Positions 59,893 to 64,000 of a stretch of DNA of 64,000 bases are shown here, one piece after another. Origin of the DNA: JABJPM01 sp964344655. Lineage in GTDB: Archaea > Nanobdellota > Nanobdellia > SCGC-AAA011-G17 > PNOQ01. The notes beneath the pieces are model-generated. The model saw nothing but the letters and a program-made list of their open reading frames with translations, had not been told where the DNA came from and made no database searches. Numbering within the stretch: the stretch's first letter is position 1; each line of letters starts with the position of its first letter. The position numbers and the translations under genes were made by a program. The stretch lies in NCBI GenBank assembly GCA_964344655.1, contig CAYFOF010000001.1, positions 62,001-126,000 on the forward strand, read 5' to 3'.

Positions 59893-60153
59893 CTAGATTA
59901 TATCCTCTTCTGCTACAACTATAAAGTCTCCTACAGCTATAACTGAACTATGAGGTATTAATAAACTTCCAGTTGTATCTTTTTCTAAATCTAATCCTTC
60001 TGTAAATCCAGTTGGATTTTTTAGAACAATTTGTAATAATTCACCTGTTCTTGTTTCGAAAACTAAATTTCCAACTTCACCAAATCTTTTTCCTGCCTTA
60101 CTTACAACTACTTTTCCTAGTATTTGTTTTGCATATTTTTTATCATCAGCCAT
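59893..60153 (-). CDS. PRC-barrel domain protein
   Basis: 86 residues, all in one PRC-barrel: QILGKVVVSKAGKRFGEVGN, LLQIVLKNPTGF and LLIPHSSVIAVGDFIVVAEE. PRC-barrel proteins occur across archaea and bind RNA or protein partners, for example CdpB proteins linked to cell division in archaea. A GGGGG ribosome binding site is present 12 nt upstream. Confidence 0.85.
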   Translation of the reverse strand: MADDKKYAKQILGKVVVSKAGKRFGEVGNLVFETRTGELLQIVLKNPTGFTEGLDLEKDTTGSLLIPHSSVIAVGDFIVVAEEDII

Positions 60154-60209
60154 TTTGAGTAAGCCCCCTTATTGTATATTGTGATTATGTGTATGTTTAT
60201 AAAAATTTC

Positions 60210-60503
60210 CTAACTAAATGAGTCACTTATTGATTGTTTTGTTTCTTCAAATTTCTCTCCTATTGTTTCAAAAAGTCCATCATCTTTTAATGAATCTATT
60301 ATAGCTGCACCTGTTATCACAATAGGATTATCTGTTTCAATATCATTTTCATTATATAATGTGGCAATTATAACAAAAAATACTGTTAAAACAAGTAAAA
60401 CCATAATTATTGTTTTTGAAAATGATTTGAAAAGAATGTGTTTTGTCATTTCTAGAACTAATACTGTTATCCCTATTATTACTAATAACATTATTAAATT
60501 CAT
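60210..60503 (-). CDS. small membrane protein
   Basis: 97 residues. Two transmembrane helices (about 3-20 and 28-48) and a polar tail (about 55-97). No motif. Last gene before the origin region. Confidence 0.55.
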   Translation of the reverse strand: MNLIMLLVIIGITVLVLEMTKHILFKSFSKTIIMVLLVLTVFFVIIATLYNENDIETDNPIVITGAAIIDSLKDDGLFETIGEKFEETKQSISDSFS

Positions 60504-60962
60504 ATTATAATTTAATTTGATTTAATATATAAAATTATTGTTTACCCTCTCTGACCTTGATTGCTAGTGGAAAATATTATTGTTTGAAATTTCAAATGGA
60601 GTTTTTTGTTTTGTTTTGTTTTTTGCTTGTTTTATTGTTTTATTATCGATAAAATATTATTTAATTTTTTTTAATTTTAAAATTTTAATAGTATAGGTCT
60701 TGTATTTATTGAATTTTAAGGAATTTTAAAATTTAAATTAAATTTTTATTTTTAAATTTTTCTAATAAATATAATAATATAATATAATATATATAATAAA
60801 TAATATAAATTAAAATTGATTTTGGGGAGAATTTCTATAAGAAATTAGAAATATAGTTAGTTGGTTTTTATTAAATAATAATTCCATAGGAAATAGAGGT
60901 CTAGGAGTCTATTTTGAATTATAATAATGTTTAAATATTCATTTTTTGTTTTCAAAATTAAA
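60504..60962. other. probable replication origin region (oriC), very AT-rich
   Basis: About 460 bp without a gene, immediately upstream of orc1/cdc6. It includes an extreme A/T tract (60640-60830) suitable as an unwinding element, short dyads TTTGAAATTTCAAA (60582-60595), ATTTCTATAAGAAAT (60831-60845) preceded by GGGGAGA, and TTCCATAGGAAATAGAGG (60881-60898), which has the dyad-plus-G layout of archaeal origin recognition boxes. The right end contains the TTTAAATA TATA box of orc1 (60930-60937). The ORB-like calls are by eye. Confidence 0.6.
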
Positions 60963-62177
60963 ATGGTAAAAGGTGATATAAAAAATTTCTTCGAAGATTA
61001 TTTGGGTAAAGAATCAATCTTTAAAGATAAAAAAGTTTTACAAACAAGTTACACACCAGAGACTATACCTCATAGAGATGATCAAATAAATGAAATAGCA
61101 GGGATATTAGCTCCTGTTTTAAGAAATGAAAAACCATCTAATTTATTTTTATATGGAAAAACAGGAACAGGAAAAACATTATCTGTGTTACATGTAGTTA
61201 ATAATTTGAAAAATATATCTAAATCTAAGGAATTACCTCTTCATATTGTATATGTTAATTGTAAATTAAAAAGAGTGGCAGATACTGAATATAGGTTGAT
61301 TGCAAGTTTAGCTAGAGAGTTTGGACAAGACAACATTCCTGTTACAGGGTTGCCTACTGATGAAGTATATAGATTGTTCATAAAAAATATTGATAAAGGC
61401 CCTAATCAAATAATTCTAATTTTGGATGAAATAGATCAATTAGTAAAAAAAGCGGGAGATGAAATATTGTATAATTTAACTAGAATTAATACTGAGTTGA
61501 AGAATACTCAAATAACTTTTATTGGTATTTCTAATGATTTGAGATTTGCAAATGATTTAGATCCTAGGGTAAAATCCTCATTAGCAGAAGAAGATCTAAA
61601 CTTCCCTTCTTATAATGCATTACAACTTCAAGATATTTTAGTGCAAAGATCGTCTGAGGCATTTAAGGAAAAGATTATTTCTGAAGGAGTTATAGAAAAA
61701 TGTGCTGCTTACGCTGCTAGAGAACATGGAGATGCAAGGAGAGCTTTAGATTTATTAAGGGTTGCAGGAGAATTAGCTGAAAGAAAGAATGATTTAAAAT
61801 TGAAAATAAATCATATTGATGAAGCTGAATCTAAAATTGAAAATGATTTAGTTGTTGAAGTAATTAGTACATTGCCTAAACAATCTCAATTAACATTGTT
61901 GGCAATTTTTGATTTATATGAAAAGAAAGGTAATGAAAAATTTTTCACTGGAGATGTTTATGAAATTTATATGGATTTATGTGTAAAATGTGGTTTGAAA
62001 CCATTAACTCAGAGAAGATTATCTGATTTAATAGCAGAATTAGATATGCTTGGGATAATTAATGCTAAAGTTGTGAGTAAAGGAAGATATGGGCGTACAA
62101 AAGAAATAGGATTAGCTATGCCTCAATCTAGTATACCTAATTTAATTTCTCAATTGAGAGGTTGGCTTAGTTTATGA
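60963..62177 (+). CDS. cdc6: Orc1/Cdc6 replication initiator
   Basis: 404 residues from ATG 60963. An in-frame ATG at 60927 would place the TATA box inside the coding sequence. Walker A YGKTGTGKTLSVLHVVNNLK (about 64-83), Walker B QIILILDEIDQLV (about 148-160), sensor 2 GDARRALDLLRVAGE, and a C-terminal winged helix (about 310-400). It binds origin DNA and loads MCM. Overlaps DP1 by 4 bp. Confidence 0.96.
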   Translation: MVKGDIKNFFEDYLGKESIFKDKKVLQTSYTPETIPHRDDQINEIAGILAPVLRNEKPSNLFLYGKTGTGKTLSVLHVVNNLKNISKSKELPLHIVYVNCKLKRVADTEYRLIASLAREFGQDNIPVTGLPTDEVYRLFIKNIDKGPNQIILILDEIDQLVKKAGDEILYNLTRINTELKNTQITFIGISNDLRFANDLDPRVKSSLAEEDLNFPSYNALQLQDILVQRSSEAFKEKIISEGVIEKCAAYAAREHGDARRALDLLRVAGELAERKNDLKLKINHIDEAESKIENDLVVEVISTLPKQSQLTLLAIFDLYEKKGNEKFFTGDVYEIYMDLCVKCGLKPLTQRRLSDLIAELDMLGIINAKVVSKGRYGRTKEIGLAMPQSSIPNLISQLRGWLSL

Positions 62178-63637
62178 AAGAAAAAATAAAATCTTTAATG
62201 GATGAAGGTGTTTTTTTAGATCCTGAAGTTGTTAGTTTGATAGATGAATCTTCTTTTGATTTGATTAATGACCATTTGAATGAAGTTAGAGGGCAAGTAT
62301 TAAATCGAATGTTATTGGATGAGTTGAAATCCAAATATATTAAATCAAGTGAGGTTGTTTCTGAAGAAATTTCTAATAATGTGAATATAGTTAAGTCATA
62401 TGAAGATTCTTTAAATAAAATAGAGGTTAACCATTTTGTTGAACATTATAAAACTAGATATCAATTTATGAGTAAATTATTACAAAGTAGACTTGAATTA
62501 GCTGATGCAATTTCTATTAGTAGATCTTTTTCTAAAATGCAAAGAGATAAAGTATCTCTGATTGGAATAGTTTATGATAAACAAACTACTAAAAATGGCA
62601 ATTTGATTTTAGAAATTGAAGATCCAACTGGAAAAATAAAGATTTTGATTAATTCTACTAAGAAAGAAGTCTTTGAAATGGCACAAGATATAGTTTTAGA
62701 TGAAGTTATTGGTATTGTTGGAAATATGGGTGATAAAATTGTTTTTGTTAATGAATTATTTTTTCCTGATGTTTCTGTAAATGGAAATAATATGAAGAAA
62801 TCAGAAAGAGAAGAACATGTAGCATTTATTTCTGATATTCACATTGGTTCTGATATGTTTTTAGAAAAAGATTTTGAAAAATTTATAGAATGGATAAATG
62901 GAAATTCTGGAAGTTTAGAACAAAAGAAAATTGCTAAATCTATTAAATATTTATTTGTTATTGGAGATATTGTTGATGGGGTAGGAATTTATCCTAATCA
63001 AGAAGAAGAATTAGTAATTAAAGATATAAAAGGACAGTATGATAAATGTGCTGAATATTTTTCTAAAATGAGGAAAGATTTACAAATTATTGTTTGTCCA
63101 GGAAATCATGATGCTTTAAGATTGGCAGAACCTCAACCTGTTTTGGATGAAGAGGTTGCCCAAGAATTATATAATTTAGAGAATGTACATATTGTTAGTA
63201 ACCCTTCTTTGATAAATATTGGCGGATTTGAAGGGTTTGAAGGTTTTAATGTTTTAATGTATCATGGATTTAGTTTTGATTATTATATTGATAAGGTTGA
63301 TAGTATTAGAGAGAATGGAGGGTATGATAGGGCAGATTTAGTTATGAAGTTTTTAATGAAAAAAAGACATTTAGCTCCCACTCATGGCTCTACATTATTT
63401 GTTGTTGATCCTGAAAGGGATGATTTAATTATAGATGAAATCCCGGATTTTTTTGTTTCAGGACATATTCATAAATCAAGCGTAAGTCATTATGGTAAGA
63501 CTACTCTAATCTGTGGCAGTTGTTGGCAAAGTACTACAAAATTTCAAGAAAAAGTAGGACACCATCCAGAACCATGTAGAGTTCCAATTGTAAATTTGAA
63601 AACAAGAGATGTAAAATTAATGAAGTTTTGTGAATAA
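62174..63637 (+). CDS. dp1: DNA polymerase D small subunit DP1
   Basis: 487 residues. An OB-fold region (about 100-200) is followed by a calcineurin-like phosphoesterase domain: VAFISDIHIGSDMF, FVIGDIVDGVG, VCPGNHDALRLAE and FVSGHIHKSS. In PolD, DP1 is the 3'-5' exonuclease/proofreading subunit. Its position between the initiator and DP2 is the standard archaeal arrangement. Ends exactly where the DP2 gene begins. Confidence 0.95.
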   Translation: MKEKIKSLMDEGVFLDPEVVSLIDESSFDLINDHLNEVRGQVLNRMLLDELKSKYIKSSEVVSEEISNNVNIVKSYEDSLNKIEVNHFVEHYKTRYQFMSKLLQSRLELADAISISRSFSKMQRDKVSLIGIVYDKQTTKNGNLILEIEDPTGKIKILINSTKKEVFEMAQDIVLDEVIGIVGNMGDKIVFVNELFFPDVSVNGNNMKKSEREEHVAFISDIHIGSDMFLEKDFEKFIEWINGNSGSLEQKKIAKSIKYLFVIGDIVDGVGIYPNQEEELVIKDIKGQYDKCAEYFSKMRKDLQIIVCPGNHDALRLAEPQPVLDEEVAQELYNLENVHIVSNPSLINIGGFEGFEGFNVLMYHGFSFDYYIDKVDSIRENGGYDRADLVMKFLMKKRHLAPTHGSTLFVVDPERDDLIIDEIPDFFVSGHIHKSSVSHYGKTTLICGSCWQSTTKFQEKVGHHPEPCRVPIVNLKTRDVKLMKFCE

Positions 63638-64000
63638 ATGGAAAAATATTTTGAATCTTTGGATAGAGAAGTAAAAAAAGGATACAATGTTGCACAAGTA
63701 GCTAGATCTAAAGGTCATGATCCAATGAGTGAAGTTGAAATTCCTTTGGCTAAGAATATGGCTGAAAGAGTTGAAGGACTTATTAGTGTAGTTGCTCCTC
63801 AAATTATTGGTTCGGGATTGAGTGAAAGAATTTTAGAATTAGAGAAAAAATGGGGATCTCAAGATTGGAGAATTAGTTTTATTATAGCAGAAGAAGTAGC
63901 TAAGGAAAAATTTTGCAAATTTAAAGATAAGTTAGAAGCTATGGAAATTGCATTAAGAGTTGGATTGGCATATATTACAAATGGAGTTGTGGCTAGTCCT
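63638..64000 (+). CDS. dp2: DNA polymerase D large subunit DP2, 5' part only
   Basis: 121 codons to the window edge, hand translated: starts MEKYFESLDREVKKGYNVAQ and continues with VARSKGHDPMSEVEIPLAKN, AERVEGLISVV and RVGLAYITNGVVASP. These match the DP2 N-terminus (AR.KG.DP..VEIP, AYIT.GVV..P). DP2 is the catalytic subunit of PolD, usually over 1000 residues. It begins 1 bp after the DP1 stop. The gene is cut off at the window edge. Confidence 0.9.
   Translation, partial: MEKYFESLDREVKKGYNVAQVARSKGHDPMSEVEIPLAKNMAERVEGLISVVAPQIIGSGLSERILELEKKWGSQDWRISFIIAEEVAKEKFCKFKDKLEAMEIALRVGLAYITNGVVASP

Noticed and set aside
1..64000. CRISPR array or insertion sequence
   Set aside because: No regularly spaced repeats with unique spacers and no transposase with inverted ends were seen; the iteron array at 56481 is too short and irregular.

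Overview
The window is a 64 kb piece of an AT-rich archaeal chromosome. The gene content is archaeal throughout: TBP, MCM, Orc1/Cdc6, RFC small and large subunits, PolB, PolD, FEN-1, topoisomerase VI, aIF1A, aIF2-beta, HerA, RadB and CDC48. Small single-domain proteins, tight 4-bp (ATGA) overlaps, many short membrane proteins of unknown family, and a mix of leaderless starts (TATA box 25-30 bp before the ATG) with strong Shine-Dalgarno starts suggest a small-genome DPANN-type archaeon (Woesearchaeota/Pacearchaeota-like). That placement is inference from gene style, not a phylogeny.

Layout. 1-1.6 kb: start of the ribosomal protein operon (L3, L4) on the minus strand, with a candidate H/ACA guide RNA behind it. 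1.7-11 kb: surface and membrane proteins (a dockerin/EF-hand repeat protein, a lipoprotein, a Zot-like ATPase, a DsbA-type oxidoreductase, a Spondin_N-domain protein, a small Cys-rich secreted protein), a glycosyltransferase and tRNA-Glu. 11-35.8 kb: information-processing core: MetRS and its tRNA-binding subunit, tRNA-Ile, topo VI, Dim2/Pno1-like KH protein, aIF1A, a DUF424/Nmd3-domain/aIF2-beta cluster, an OB-fold protein plus MCM, TBP, IleRS, RFC, HtpX, HerA, Trm5, FEN-1 and PolB. 35.8-41.7 kb: an Rhs-core protein, methionine aminopeptidase, Dus, TM2 protein, CDC48 and a zinc-ribbon/AbrB-like regulator with a clear operator. 41.8-46.2 kb: an accessory stretch with a toxin-antitoxin-like cassette (Panacea-like plus PemK/MazF-like), a PD-(D/E)XK-like protein, RadB, and an HTH_10 regulator next to an FcoT-like thioesterase.

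46.2-53.8 kb: topoisomerase IA interrupted by one in-frame TAA, a TRASH-type zinc protein, SerRS, a winged-helix/transglutaminase-like operon running into tRNA-Lys, and a PAC2 protein. 53.8-60.5 kb: a gene-poor accessory region with a short serine recombinase, an iteron-like GTTCGG array, winged-helix proteins, a protein rich in Asn/His/Ser/Gln repeats and a membrane-anchored JAMM protease operon. 60.5-64 kb: a very AT-rich, dyad-containing intergenic region that is probably the replication origin, followed by Orc1/Cdc6 and PolD DP1 and DP2 (DP2 runs off the window).

Together the core genes supply most of a replisome: origin and initiator, MCM, a single-strand-binding OB-fold protein, clamp loader, both replicative polymerases, FEN-1 and topoisomerases. 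No sliding clamp (PCNA), primase or ligase is in the window, although FEN-1 and PolB both end in PCNA-interaction motifs. The most unusual items are the topA nonsense codon, the toxin-antitoxin-like cassette, the JAMM membrane operon with its neighbouring iterons, the Spondin_N and Rhs-core surface proteins, the candidate H/ACA RNA, and a Cys-rich gene whose only sensible start is an AUA codon behind a strong ribosome binding site.
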